A stretch of 64,000 nucleotides of DNA, taken from NCBI GenBank assembly GCA_028283625.1, contig JAPWKG010000004.1, positions 168,372 through 232,371 on the forward strand, given 5' to 3'. The position numbers were made by a program, and so were the translations under genes. The DNA is from Acidobacteriaceae bacterium (lineage in GTDB: Bacteria; Acidobacteriota; Terriglobia; Terriglobales; Acidobacteriaceae). The notes under the pieces were generated by a model. The model saw only the letters and a list, made by a program, of their open reading frames with translations, ran no database searches and was not told where the DNA came from. Shown here piece after piece: positions 17,524 through 29,134 of the stretch (within the stretch, counting starts at the first letter, position 1; each line of letters opens with the position of its first letter).

Positions 17524-20460
17524 ATGCGAGTGAGCGCAAGCTCCCTGAACTGTAAGTCTCTGCCTGTGCGCACGCGCTCCAGCCGCTTTCGCATCCTTCT
17601 TGGATTGGCGGCTGCCTCCGCTGTGGCTCTGGGAGCCGCACGCTCGGCCTCCGCACAGGTTCATGCAACTCCACAATTTACGGCGGATAACGCGGGCCCG
17701 CAGATTCTGTGCCAGACACAGGTCGTCGGTAACCGTCGTATTCCTAAGGAGTCGGTGCTGGCGCGTCTGTTCTCGCGCCCTGGCGATCAGTACGACCCCG
17801 CCGTGGTGGAACGCGATTTCAACTCGCTCTGGAATACGGGCTACTTCGACGACGTGCGCATTGAGCGCGTGAACGATCCGAGCTGCGTGCAGCTCATCGT
17901 CTACGTTCGCGAAAAGCCGACGATCCGCGAGATTAACTACAAGGGCCTCAACGCGATCTCGGTCTCTGACGTGCTCGACCGCTTCAAGAAGGAGAAGGTC
18001 GGCCTTTCGGTGGAGAGCCAGTATGACCCCACGCGCATCAAGCGCGCAGAGGTCGTTCTGCAGCAGATGCTCGGTGAGCATGGTCATCAGTTCGCCAGCA
18101 TTCGCACGGAAATCAAGACCATTCCTCCCGCAGCCGTAGCGGTCACCTTCAACGTGAAGGAAGGCCCGACGGTTAAGGTGGGACACATCCGCTTTGAAGG
18201 CAATGAGCATGTTTCTGCGCATGACCTGCGTGCTTCCATGCGCAACCTGAAGCCGATCGGTCTGCCGCACTCGTTGATCTTTGAAAACATCTTCCCGCGT
18301 ACCTACGACGCGTCGAAGCTGGATGAAGATGCTGATCGCGTTCGCCAGGCATACCGTGACCGTGGCTATGCCAAGGCCATCACCGGCGAGCCGGAGACGA
18401 ACGTTCGTAACGCGGGCGGTATCAACCCGCTGACGCTGCGTCCTTCCACCGGCAAGCGTGTCGACATTCTGATTCCGATTGAAGAAGGGGATCGCTATCG
18501 TCTTGGTGGCATTACCTTCACCGGAAACAAGACGCTGACCAACTCGCGTGCGCTGCGTGCGCAGTTTGCGATCAAGGACGGCGACTGGTTCAATGCCACG
18601 CTCTTCGGCAAGGGGCTGCAGCAGCTGCAGAAGGCCTATGGCTCCTACGGCTTCATTAACTTTGTCGGAACGCCAACGCCGCGCTTTGACGATGCCAAGC
18701 ACCTGATCTATCTGGACATCGACATCGATGAAGGCAAGAAGTTCTACATCTCCCGCATCGAGTTCACGGGCAACACCCTGACGCGTGATCGCGTTATCCG
18801 CCGCGAGCTGATGGTGGAAGAAGGTCAGCCGTACAACTCGCAGATGATCGACTACTCTCTGCAGCGTCTGAACCAGCTTTCCTACTTCGATAACCTGAAG
18901 GCGGACGAGAGCGTGGAAACGCGTCAGAACGCTGATGCCGGAACGGTTGATCTGCTGATCAAGCTGAAGGAAAAGGGTAAGAACTCCATCGGTCTGAACG
19001 GCGGTGTTTCCGGTACGTCCGGTTCGTTCCTCGGTCTGAACTACGAAACGAACAACTTCCTCGGTCTGGGAGAAACGCTCTCAGTCAACGCCAACATCGG
19101 TGACCTTTCGCGTAACCTTAGTCTCGGCTTTACCGAGCCGTATCTGCGCAACAAGCCGATCTCGCTCGGTATTCAGGTCTTCGCAACCAAGTACGACTAC
19201 AACCCTGCGAAGAGCTACGCGATCGCGAACGGCCAGAGCGCAAACCTGACGAACGCGCAGCAGTCGTTGCTGACTAACTACAACCAGTCTTCGACCGGTT
19301 TAACGGTTTCCACCTCGACGGCGCTGCGCAAGCTCTTCCACCTGACCGGTGTGTCGCGTGTGGGTGTTTCGTACTCGCTGTCGCGCTCGGGAATTTCAAC
19401 CTTCAACGACAACACGCGTAACGTCTTCGAGACACTGGCCTTCCGCTCCGGTATCGCCGGACAGAACCAGCTTGACGGTATCGTCAGCTCGATCATTACG
19501 CCGAGCTTCTCGTTCTCGACGCTCGACCGTGGTGTCGGTCCTCACTCGGGTCGCGATCTGAACGTAGCCTTCCAGTTTGCAGGCTTTGGTGGTAACACCA
19601 AGTACTACACGCCGACGGTTGCCTTCCGCCAGTTCTACCCGATGAAGGGCCTGAAGGTGAATAAGGAAGGTCATAACGTTCTGGCGATGCGTGCGCAGTT
19701 CTCACACGTGGCCGGCTTTGGTGGACAGGTCGCTCCTCCGTTCGCCCGTATCTATGGTGGTGGCGAAAACGATGTTCGTGGTTTCGACATCCGCGCCAGC
19801 TCGCCGTATACCTTTATCCCGGTTCGCACGCTCTTCAACCTGACGAACCCGGATGGAACGCTCGTACCGCGTGATCAGAACGATCCTCGTCTGGGGAACG
19901 TGCAGATCCCGCTGCCGATCTACCGCCTGTCTTCAATCGGTGGCGATACTCAGATCACTGGAAACCTTGAGTACCGTATTCCGATCATGAATCAGGTAAC
20001 CTTCGACTTCTTTACCGATTTCGGACTGACCTTCGACTCGATGTCGTCCCAGCTTCGTCAGAGTGTGCTCGGACTTTCGACGCTCAATGCTGCAAGCTAT
20101 GGCTGCCCGGAAGTGATCAACGGTACCTGCTTCGGCGGTCAACAGGTGAAGTTCCCGCTTTACATGAGCACTGTGCCTTACACGAACGTGGTTCCGCGTA
20201 TGTCGAACGGTGCTGAGTTGCAGGTTGTTTTGCCGATCGTCAACGCTCCGGTCCGTATCTACTACGCGTACAACCCGCTTCGCCTGTACCGCGACCTGGA
20301 TCCGCACCTCGCAGTTTCGCAGGCTGAGTTCAAGAGCTTCTTCCCCCAGACGGCAGCGGGTGATTACTCCTACCAGCAGGCAATGCAGATGTATGGCTCG
20401 AACTACCAGATGCGTGAACCTCGTAAGACGTTCCGTATGACGGTTTCGACAACCTTCTAA
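17524..20460 (+). CDS. bamA: Outer membrane assembly factor BamA
   Basis: 978 aa. A signal peptide (ILLGLAAASAVALGAARSASAQ) is followed by five POTRA repeats (about 60-500), each with features such as VGNRRIPKESVLARLF, YFDDVRIERV, IRFEGNEHVSAHDLR, ITFTGNKTLTNSR and IEFTGNTLTRDRVIRRELMV. The C-terminal Omp85 barrel contains GLGETLSVNANIG, FTEPYLRNKPISLG, the VRGFD lid-lock motif (NDVRGFDIRA) and a closing FRMTVSTTF ending in Phe. The protein folds outer-membrane beta-barrels. It is longer than E. coli BamA (about 810 aa) because of long barrel loops. The ATG at 17524 is used; a GTG at 17506 is an alternative. Confidence 0.96.
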   Translation: MRVSASSLNCKSLPVRTRSSRFRILLGLAAASAVALGAARSASAQVHATPQFTADNAGPQILCQTQVVGNRRIPKESVLARLFSRPGDQYDPAVVERDFNSLWNTGYFDDVRIERVNDPSCVQLIVYVREKPTIREINYKGLNAISVSDVLDRFKKEKVGLSVESQYDPTRIKRAEVVLQQMLGEHGHQFASIRTEIKTIPPAAVAVTFNVKEGPTVKVGHIRFEGNEHVSAHDLRASMRNLKPIGLPHSLIFENIFPRTYDASKLDEDADRVRQAYRDRGYAKAITGEPETNVRNAGGINPLTLRPSTGKRVDILIPIEEGDRYRLGGITFTGNKTLTNSRALRAQFAIKDGDWFNATLFGKGLQQLQKAYGSYGFINFVGTPTPRFDDAKHLIYLDIDIDEGKKFYISRIEFTGNTLTRDRVIRRELMVEEGQPYNSQMIDYSLQRLNQLSYFDNLKADESVETRQNADAGTVDLLIKLKEKGKNSIGLNGGVSGTSGSFLGLNYETNNFLGLGETLSVNANIGDLSRNLSLGFTEPYLRNKPISLGIQVFATKYDYNPAKSYAIANGQSANLTNAQQSLLTNYNQSSTGLTVSTSTALRKLFHLTGVSRVGVSYSLSRSGISTFNDNTRNVFETLAFRSGIAGQNQLDGIVSSIITPSFSFSTLDRGVGPHSGRDLNVAFQFAGFGGNTKYYTPTVAFRQFYPMKGLKVNKEGHNVLAMRAQFSHVAGFGGQVAPPFARIYGGGENDVRGFDIRASSPYTFIPVRTLFNLTNPDGTLVPRDQNDPRLGNVQIPLPIYRLSSIGGDTQITGNLEYRIPIMNQVTFDFFTDFGLTFDSMSSQLRQSVLGLSTLNAASYGCPEVINGTCFGGQQVKFPLYMSTVPYTNVVPRMSNGAELQVVLPIVNAPVRIYYAYNPLRLYRDLDPHLAVSQAEFKSFFPQTAAGDYSYQQAMQMYGSNYQMREPRKTFRMTVSTTF

Positions 20461-20511
20461 CCCTGAAGCCCCTTCTCCTCTTCGCAAAGCGCGCGGATGG
20501 AGCGGGGCAGC

Positions 20512-20543
20512 AAAAGAGGCATCCCTTCGGGGATGCCTCTTTT
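20512..20543 (+). terminator. Terminator of bamA with UUCG loop
   Basis: AAAAGAGGCATCCC (20512-20525) pairs with GGGATGCCTCTTTT (20530-20543) around the very stable tetraloop TTCG. The A-tract and T-tract make it usable in both directions, towards the convergent gene ending at 20559. Confidence 0.92.
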
Positions 20544-20558
20544 GCATTCAGGTGGCGA

Positions 20559-21563
20559 TTATTTGTTGGGGTTGTTGAACGGCTGGTAGGTCTTCTTCTT
20601 CAAATGGCCTGCCATCAGGATGTCTGTACGGAATTCGTTGAAGACATTGATCAGCATGGCGCCTCCAAGCGAGGTTCCGTAGGCGCTCATTACGTTTCCG
20701 AAGCCACGGTTCCCGCTGGGATAGTAGATCGGAGTCAGGGCTGCGGATACGAAATAGCCTGAAAGCAGCGCTGTGTTGATGGTGGTGCTGGTGGTGTCTC
20801 GACGGGCGATGAAGACGCGCGAGGCGGCATAGAGCGTGCGGTCGGCGATGCTGTGTTGCGGCCCCTTTACGTAGTAGCGCAGGTCCTGATGCAGCATGGG
20901 GGCAAAGACCATGTCGGTAAAGACGCCCTGGGAGACCGAACGCAGTGCGGCTGCGCCCAGGCGTTCGCCGTAAGCCCCCTTGTCCGTGCCATAGTTCGGG
21001 CTGGCGTTGCGAAGTTGGCTCCATCCGGAGGAGATGAACCAGCCCGCGATATTGCCGAAGGAGTAGAGATCGCGTGCGCCCGTGAGCTGTTTTTCATGCA
21101 CGGTTTGAGGATGCGTCACGTAGCCGGCGGGAATGTACTTGGTGTACTGCCCGACGTCCGGGACGTTGGAGTGTTTTCCGGCGCGGTCCGCGGCGATTGG
21201 GAGCCCGTTGTGCGTATGCGGCGGAGCGGTTGTCTTCTGGTTGTGGCCAAAGATCCAGGAGGGAGCGTCGGGCAGATCGCTACTCTTGCTCTCTGCGTCC
21301 GGGGTATCGCTCTCGCTGCTGCTCGTATCGGCGCTGCTGCTGATGTTTGGAAACGGGCTCGTTTCACGCACGGCGGCTGAGAAGTCGAAGCTCGGCCTGT
21401 TGGTGTCCAGCGCGAAACGTAGCGCAGGCTGGGTTGTGTTGCCGGCTCGAGTGGCAGTTTGCGCGTGGGTGGTCGCGGTAAGGCTTCCCGTGGCAAAGAG
21501 TGAGGCGCTTAGCAAAGCGGGTTGGTATCGCCGCAACCTTGGGATGATCAGGGGCAGTCGCAT
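20559..21563 (-). CDS. Exported conserved protein of unknown function
   Basis: 334 aa from MRLPLIIPRLRR; a signal peptide follows (PALLSASLFATGSLTATTHAQ). The first 130 mature residues are Ser/Thr/Pro-rich and low in order. The C-terminal half is well structured: LYSFGNIAGWFISSGWSQ, LGAAALRSVSQGVFTDMVFA, LLSGYFVSAALTPIYYPSG and MLINVFNEFRTDI. It resembles a conserved group of acidobacterial envelope proteins I know only as hypothetical. Hydrophobic stretches are short, so a periplasmic or outer-membrane location is more likely than a polytopic inner-membrane one. Confidence 0.75.
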   Translation of the reverse strand: MRLPLIIPRLRRYQPALLSASLFATGSLTATTHAQTATRAGNTTQPALRFALDTNRPSFDFSAAVRETSPFPNISSSADTSSSESDTPDAESKSSDLPDAPSWIFGHNQKTTAPPHTHNGLPIAADRAGKHSNVPDVGQYTKYIPAGYVTHPQTVHEKQLTGARDLYSFGNIAGWFISSGWSQLRNASPNYGTDKGAYGERLGAAALRSVSQGVFTDMVFAPMLHQDLRYYVKGPQHSIADRTLYAASRVFIARRDTTSTTINTALLSGYFVSAALTPIYYPSGNRGFGNVMSAYGTSLGGAMLINVFNEFRTDILMAGHLKKKTYQPFNNPNK

Positions 21564-21787
21564 CTTCGTTCGTGTCTCCGTCCAGTCTGACCAGAGTGCC
21601 ATAACGAAGGGAGAAGCGGCGACCGGCTGGAAAGCTGTTTCTTACAGGGACGCAATAACTCTTCTGCTTGGTTGTATTTCAAGGAACGACATCGCAAATG
21701 GGCTTTACCAGCTAGGCAACCGGTGTTGGGTTTCCGTTGACCCGGGGGCTCAGGATCGCGATGCTCGAAGGTAGAAGGGGATTGCCC

Positions 21788-22021
21788 ATGACCTACACGG
21801 CGCCGAACAGACCGGAGTGGGAGCAGAGGCTCTCAGAGGCTACAGCCCGGCTGGAGCAGGAGTTTCGCTCTGCTGTGCGTGCGGTGGACGATGAGGTCAT
21901 CCCGGAGGTACGGCGCGCTGGCTCGGCTGGCTTGCGTGCGCTTGCAGAGAAAATGCGCTCCTGGGCCGATTCTCTGGACGATACCCGTGCAGCGGGTCGC
22001 GATAAGGAGCAGGCTGAGTGA
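21788..22021 (+). CDS. 77-aa helical protein coupled to rlpA
   Basis: Starts MTYTAPNRPEWEQRLSE, with GAAGGGG about 10 bases upstream; an in-frame ATG at 21761 is less likely. It is a charged, nearly all-helical protein (ATARLEQEFRSAVRAVDDEV, LRALAEKMRSWADSLDD) without signal peptide or membrane segment. Its TGA overlaps the GTG of rlpA (GTGA), so the two are translated together. Function unknown; the coupling suggests a cell-envelope or division-related partner. Confidence 0.75.
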   Translation: MTYTAPNRPEWEQRLSEATARLEQEFRSAVRAVDDEVIPEVRRAGSAGLRALAEKMRSWADSLDDTRAAGRDKEQAE

Positions 22022-22809
22022 AGCGGAAGATTTTTGTAGCAGCGGTGACCTGGGTTCCTGTGTTGCTGCTTGCGGGCTGCCATCACCGAGCGAAGACGAC
22101 AGCGCACAATGCGCCAGAAGAGCGGCCGGATTGGTCTTCCGGTTATGTGAAGCATCACCCAGCGCCAAGCCAGAGCGCGGAAGCTCGTCCTGCGGCTCCG
22201 CCGCCCCTGCCGTCCGGAGCGCCCAAAGAGAGCGATCTGCGGGGCAAGCCTGTACTGGTGGAAACGGGCATGGCGAGCTGGTACGGACCGCAGTACAACC
22301 GGCACAAAGCTGCAGACGGCACGGTCTACGACCAGACCGCGATGACCGCTGCGCATCGCACGCTGCCGCTCGGCTCTCTGGCGCGCGTTACCAATGTGAG
22401 CACAGGGGAGAGCGTCATTGTGCGGATTACCGACCGGGGGCCTTTTGTCCGTGGCCGTGTGTTGGATCTTAGCCAGGGCGCGGCCAAACAGATCGGCGTT
22501 TACCGCATGGGCGTGGCCAAGGTAAAGGTTGAGGCCTGGAACCCACCCGTAGAGTCAGCCGCTGCTGCCTCGGGGGGATGGTGGTGTGTACAGACCGGTG
22601 CCTTTACTACCGAGCGCGACGCAATGGACCTGCGCAATGCGCTGGTCAAGCGCTATGCCACGGCCAAGGTACAGGAGTTCCAGGGGCCGACAGGCTTCTG
22701 GGTCCGCATTGATCCGGCAGGGCGCTCTGAGCAGCAGGCACGGGTCATGCAGGACTGGATCGGTAAGCCGGATGACCGGGCCGATGCGTATCTCGTGCGT
22801 CTGGACTAA
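22018..22809 (+). CDS. rlpA: RlpA-family septal lytic transglycosylase lipoprotein
   Basis: 263 aa. Lipobox LLAGC (Cys21), a Pro/Ala-rich linker, then a double-psi beta-barrel domain (about 80-165) with MASWYGPQYNRHKAADG, MTAAHRTLPLGSLARVTN and ITDRGPFVRGRVLDLSQGA. The C-terminal SPOR domain (about 187-262) starts at WWCVQTGAFTTERDAM. In other bacteria RlpA binds stripped glycan strands at the septum and cleaves them. The GTG start overlaps the previous gene. Confidence 0.93.
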   Translation: MKRKIFVAAVTWVPVLLLAGCHHRAKTTAHNAPEERPDWSSGYVKHHPAPSQSAEARPAAPPPLPSGAPKESDLRGKPVLVETGMASWYGPQYNRHKAADGTVYDQTAMTAAHRTLPLGSLARVTNVSTGESVIVRITDRGPFVRGRVLDLSQGAAKQIGVYRMGVAKVKVEAWNPPVESAAAASGGWWCVQTGAFTTERDAMDLRNALVKRYATAKVQEFQGPTGFWVRIDPAGRSEQQARVMQDWIGKPDDRADAYLVRLD

Positions 22810-22831
22810 GAGCGGGGAGGAAGCTTCTTGC

Positions 22832-24379
22832 TCAGAGGCGTGCGGTCAGTAGATCGGCAAGCCGCAGCGCGAGCGCCATCATCGTAAAGGTGGGGTTGGA
22901 GCTGCCGCCTGCGGGAAAGACCGAGCAGCTGGCGACGTACAGATTTGTAAGACCGTGAACACGCAGCTCCGGACCAACGACCGAGCTGGCCGGGTCTTCG
23001 CCCATGCGCGTTCCGCCCATGGGGTGAAAGGTGTCGATCAGCTCGGGCTGCCCTAGACGTAAAGCCTCGCTCCATTGCGATGGTTGCATGTGCAGGTCTT
23101 CGAGCCACTGCGCAAGGTGCGGCGCAAAGCGTACGGCGGTATCGCGCTCCGCTTGCTGCACACGCCAGTCCACGATGGCCCTGGGCATGCCGATAGCATC
23201 GGTCTCATGCGAGAGGCGGATGCGGTTTTCAGCAGAAGGCGCTTGTTCGAGATCGATGTTCAACCGTACCCGAGCGCGAGGAGAGATGTAGCGCCGCTTC
23301 TGCAGTCGGGCGCTTGTGGCCAGACGGAGCACATCGGGAACGCCACGCGCCAGCGCACCCACGTTTTTTGCTCCGATTGCTTCGCCCAGCTTGCCGCGCT
23401 GTAGCAGGCGCAGGGTGTTGCGCACGGCCGCGGCCCCGGAGTCTTCCGGTTCTTCCACCGTCAGGTGGCCCATCACGGCAAGCAGGTGTTCCCGCGAGCG
23501 TAGCTCCGGGGAGGCTTCGATCTTGACGGTGTGCAGCGTCCCCTCCACCAGCCAGGGGCCGAAACGCTCCAGCAAAGCAGCACGTTGCTGGCCGGTAAAC
23601 TCGGCAGCGGCAAAGGAGACGTGGTCGTGGAAGTAGCGGCCAATTTGATCGTGGTGGTTGGGAACGCCCGGGGAGGCGAGCAGTAGCCTCGGGCTTTCCA
23701 GCGTACCGCTGGTGAGTAGAAAAGTCCGTGCGCGGAAGAGAACGTCTCGTCCGTTGTAGGTGCGTGCGCGCGCGGCGGTAATGCTGCCGGCCTCACCTTC
23801 CAGAGCGACGACGTTGGCGTGCGTATAGATGGTGATCTTTGGGTGGGCGCTTAGCCGTTCTCCCAGTGTCTTGCCCAGATTGCGCCTGGGAAAGGGGATC
23901 CATTTGGAGAAGCGCACGGTAAAGTCTGTGTGCCGCTGCAGAGGCGCTTTTCCAAGCGCAGGCAGCAGAGAGTCCTCAAACGGCAACGCATCTACGCCGA
24001 GTATCTGCTGCAGCTCTGCGTAATAGGGCGCGAGATTGCGCTCGTCGATCGGCCAGCCGAGCGATGGAACTCCTGGAGGAGGGGTGTAGATGTCGGAGGT
24101 GTAGGGAAGAAGCTGGCCACCCCAGCGTGTGCTGCTGCCTCCGAAGGTGCGAAAGCGCCCTTCCGTGGTGCCGGCATGGCGGGTAGCTGCCATCTCCGCG
24201 TCGTAGAGCTGCTGGGAGCGGTCTTCGAGCTCCGCGCCGCCGGCTTCCAGAAGGTGTACCCGCAAGCCTCGTTCCACGAGGCGGGAAGCCAGCAGCAGAC
24301 CCGCAATGCCCGCGCCGATAATGCAGACGTCGCTTTCTGTGGCGACGTCTGCCGGCGCTTGCTCTAGGTCCAGGAGCAT
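22832..24379 (-). CDS. GMC-family FAD-dependent oxidoreductase
   Basis: 515 aa. The FAD-binding Rossmann motif GAGIAGLLLASRLVERG is at about 22-38, with the acidic LLEAGG end. RWGGQLLPY and the C-terminal GMC segment DTFHPMGGTRMGEDPAS, then SCSVFPAGGSSNPTFTMMAL, are diagnostic. Members oxidise alcohols or sugars; the His of FHPMGGTRM fits the sugar/aldose branch. It has no secretion signal. It starts 8 bases after the pyrG stop and is probably read from the same transcript. Confidence 0.88.
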   Translation of the reverse strand: MLLDLEQAPADVATESDVCIIGAGIAGLLLASRLVERGLRVHLLEAGGAELEDRSQQLYDAEMAATRHAGTTEGRFRTFGGSSTRWGGQLLPYTSDIYTPPPGVPSLGWPIDERNLAPYYAELQQILGVDALPFEDSLLPALGKAPLQRHTDFTVRFSKWIPFPRRNLGKTLGERLSAHPKITIYTHANVVALEGEAGSITAARARTYNGRDVLFRARTFLLTSGTLESPRLLLASPGVPNHHDQIGRYFHDHVSFAAAEFTGQQRAALLERFGPWLVEGTLHTVKIEASPELRSREHLLAVMGHLTVEEPEDSGAAAVRNTLRLLQRGKLGEAIGAKNVGALARGVPDVLRLATSARLQKRRYISPRARVRLNIDLEQAPSAENRIRLSHETDAIGMPRAIVDWRVQQAERDTAVRFAPHLAQWLEDLHMQPSQWSEALRLGQPELIDTFHPMGGTRMGEDPASSVVGPELRVHGLTNLYVASCSVFPAGGSSNPTFTMMALALRLADLLTARL

Positions 24380-24387
24380 GGCGGGTT

Positions 24388-26703
<2,316 letters not shown>

Positions 26704-26774
26704 CGGTGCATGAAGCCGAAAGTGGGCGTTCCGGTGTCTAATGAAAAGCGAACGAGAAGGAGAATGATCAAGCC

Positions 26775-27272
26775 ATGAGCAGCAGCACTTTGATGGACGC
26801 ACCCGCATACGACCCCACACGCGACCGGATCATCAAAGCCTCGCTGATTACCGTGGTGGTGCTGGCCATTGCGGGGTTTCTGATCGGCTTTGGCGGCTTC
26901 GTTGCCGGTCATGGCTGGTTCTTCTCGAACTTCGGCTACGAACATAAGGTCAATCGCTTCTTTGAGGCGCTCGAAGCCAAGGATTACAAAAAGGCCTACG
27001 CCCTCTACGAGAACGATGACCAGTGGGAGCAGCATCCCGACAAGTTCGGGTATCCGCTGAATCGTTTTATTGAAGACTGGACGACCCATAGCCCCGTGAA
27101 CGGCCCGATTAGGGAGCATCACGTGGATGTGTCGAAGTCGGATGGCTCGGGGAACTTTGGCACGGGCATTATTGTGGCGGTGCGGGTGAACGGCAACCAC
27201 AAGCTCTTTATGTATGTGAATCGTGCGGACGGCACCATGACCTGGCCGGCGCCGCACGAGTTGCAGTACTAA
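26775..27272 (+). CDS. Single-pass membrane protein with periplasmic NTF2-like domain (uncharacterised)
   Basis: 165 aa. One membrane helix (ASLITVVVLAIAGFLIGFGG, about 28-47) is followed by a soluble domain with VNRFFEALEAKDYKKAYALY, a pattern seen in NTF2-like folds, and a beta-rich end (TGIIVAVRVNGNHKLFMYVN). GAGAAGGAG 12 bases before the ATG is a strong ribosome site. It lies between yraN and panB on the same strand. No named family is recognised. Confidence 0.78.
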   Translation: MSSSTLMDAPAYDPTRDRIIKASLITVVVLAIAGFLIGFGGFVAGHGWFFSNFGYEHKVNRFFEALEAKDYKKAYALYENDDQWEQHPDKFGYPLNRFIEDWTTHSPVNGPIREHHVDVSKSDGSGNFGTGIIVAVRVNGNHKLFMYVNRADGTMTWPAPHELQY

Positions 27273-27343
27273 CGGAAGGACTATACTTCTCAGTGTTCGG
27301 GCTGCATCCGCGCTGAAGCGCAGAGTGGCACTGGAGAGAAACG

Positions 27344-28237
27344 ATGAGTCTAGTTGCTGTGCGCGAAGCGGATCTTGGTCCGGAACGCGCAAAAGTTACG
27401 TCGCAAAGTCTGCTGGCGCAGAAGCGAAGCGGCGCCGCAATCACTTCCCTTACAGCGTATGACTACCCTACGGCCCGCTTGGTCGATGAGGCCGGCATCG
27501 ACATGGTGTTGGTCGGCGACTCGCTGGGCATGGCCGTGCTGGGCCACAGCGATACGCTCTCGGTCACCATGGAGGAGATGCTGCACCATGCGCGAGCGGT
27601 TCGTCGCGGCGTGCAGAGGGCCTTGCTGGTGGTGGATATGCCGTTCGGCAGTTATCAGGTCTCGCAGGAAGAGACGCTGCGCAACGGTTTGCGTCTGGTG
27701 AAGGAAGCGGGCGCAGAAGCGGTAAAGCTTGAGGGGGGCGCGTTGTCGCATGCCTCCTCGGTGCGCGTGCTCACGGAGGCGGAAGTCCCGGTGGTGGGTC
27801 ACATCGGGCTTACTCCGCAGTCGGTCCATCGCATGGGTGGCTACCGCGTCCAGGGCCGCAGTGTGGAGGCGGTGGCGCGCTTACGTGAAGAGGCGCTACG
27901 TCTGGAAGACGCGGGAGCGATCGCCCTTGTGCTGGAAGGCATTCCACGCGAGCTGGCACGCGCCATCACCGCAGAGCTGACGATTCCGACGATCGGCATT
28001 GGCGCAGGGCCGGAGTGTGACGGACAGATCCTTGTATTCCACGACCTGTTTGATCTGTCGTTTCGCAAGCCGCCGAAGTTTGTCCGATCCTTCGGAGACG
28101 CGGGAGCGATGATGCGTGCCGGGCTGGAGGCTTTTCGCGAGGCGGTGGAGGAACGTTCCTTCCCTGCGGATGCGGAGAGCTATCACCTGCCGGCGCAGGT
28201 CAGCCTTGAGGAACCGGTCGAGCTCAAAGGACGGTAA
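27344..28237 (+). CDS. panB: 3-methyl-2-oxobutanoate hydroxymethyltransferase
   Basis: 297 aa. TIM-barrel signatures: SLTAYDYPTARLVDEAGID, VLVGDSLGMAVLGH (metal ligand Asp), VVDMPFGSYQVS, AVKLEGG, VVGHIGLTPQSVH and TIGIGAGPECDGQILVFHDL. It makes ketopantoate, the first step of pantothenate synthesis. It heads an operon: panC follows after a 3-base gap and then coaBC. GGAGAG precedes the ATG. Confidence 0.97.
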   Translation: MSLVAVREADLGPERAKVTSQSLLAQKRSGAAITSLTAYDYPTARLVDEAGIDMVLVGDSLGMAVLGHSDTLSVTMEEMLHHARAVRRGVQRALLVVDMPFGSYQVSQEETLRNGLRLVKEAGAEAVKLEGGALSHASSVRVLTEAEVPVVGHIGLTPQSVHRMGGYRVQGRSVEAVARLREEALRLEDAGAIALVLEGIPRELARAITAELTIPTIGIGAGPECDGQILVFHDLFDLSFRKPPKFVRSFGDAGAMMRAGLEAFREAVEERSFPADAESYHLPAQVSLEEPVELKGR

Positions 28238-28240
28238 GCC

Positions 28241-29134
28241 ATGCAGATTGTTCACTCTATTGCGGAAATGCGCCGCTTGCGCCGCGCTTTGCCCGGAACG
28301 CTGGGGCTGGTGCCGACCATGGGGGCTTTGCATGCGGGACACCTTTCCCTGGTGCGTGCTGCGAAGCAGGCCTGCGATCACGTTGCAGTCACTCTCTTTG
28401 TCAATCCGCTGCAGTTTGGCCCGAAGGAGGACTTCGGGAAGTACCCGCGAACCTTTGAGCAGGACTGCGCTCTGCTGGAGGCCGAAGGAGTAGAGCTGCT
28501 TTTTGCTCCGGCGGTGGAGGAGATGTATCCGGGCGGTGCGGAGACGACGGTCGATGTGCCGGAGGTTGGATCACGTCTGGATGGAGCCTCCCGGCCAGGG
28601 CACTTTCGGGGTGTTTCCACCGTGGTGTCCAAGCTCTTTCTGATCGCAACGCCTGATCGCGCGTACTTCGGGCAAAAGGACGCTGCACAGGTTGCGGTGC
28701 TCCGTACGATGGTGCGCGACCTGAACTTTGGCCTGGAGCTCGTGGTCTGTCCGACGGTACGTGATGCCGATGGGTTGGCGATGAGCTCGCGCAACCGCTA
28801 TCTGAGCGATGAAGAGCGCAGGATCGCTTTGGCGATTCCGCGTGCCCTGGCTTCTGCTAAAGCGATTGCGACGCAGGGAGAGTGGTCCGCTCCGGTGCTG
28901 GAGAAGCTCCTGACCGAGACATTGAGCGAGGTAAGCGGCTTGCAGCTGGACTATGCTGCAGTCGTTGACCCTGTAAGCCTTCTGCCTCTGGCCAGTGTGA
29001 CGCAGGGAGCCTTGCTGGCGGTGGCTGCATTTGTGGGAACGACGCGACTGATCGACAACGAACTGCTCTCTGCCGAGGAGTTTACGGAGTCAACGACAGC
29101 CGTCCTAAACCTGGCGGAGGTACTGTCGCGATGA
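28241..29134 (+). CDS. panC: Pantothenate synthetase
   Basis: 297 aa. Nucleotidyl-transferase motifs are complete: LVPTMGALHAGHLSLVRAAK (HxGH), VTLFVNPLQFGPKEDF, FGQKDAAQVAVLR, VVCPTVRDADGLAMSSRN (KMSKS-like MSSRN) and RYLSDEERR. It joins pantoate and beta-alanine. Its stop overlaps the coaBC start (ATGA at 29131-29134). panD, which supplies beta-alanine, is not in the window. Confidence 0.97.
   Translation: MQIVHSIAEMRRLRRALPGTLGLVPTMGALHAGHLSLVRAAKQACDHVAVTLFVNPLQFGPKEDFGKYPRTFEQDCALLEAEGVELLFAPAVEEMYPGGAETTVDVPEVGSRLDGASRPGHFRGVSTVVSKLFLIATPDRAYFGQKDAAQVAVLRTMVRDLNFGLELVVCPTVRDADGLAMSSRNRYLSDEERRIALAIPRALASAKAIATQGEWSAPVLEKLLTETLSEVSGLQLDYAAVVDPVSLLPLASVTQGALLAVAAFVGTTRLIDNELLSAEEFTESTTAVLNLAEVLSR

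Noticed and set aside
17425..18702. 425-codon minus-strand frame over bamA
   Set aside because: Antisense shadow caused by GC codon bias; bamA is certain.
21603..21787. Possible riboswitch before the rlpA operon (AGGCAACCGGTG stretch)
   Set aside because: The GGCAACC word recalls SAM-type riboswitches, but the other conserved parts and stems are not there.
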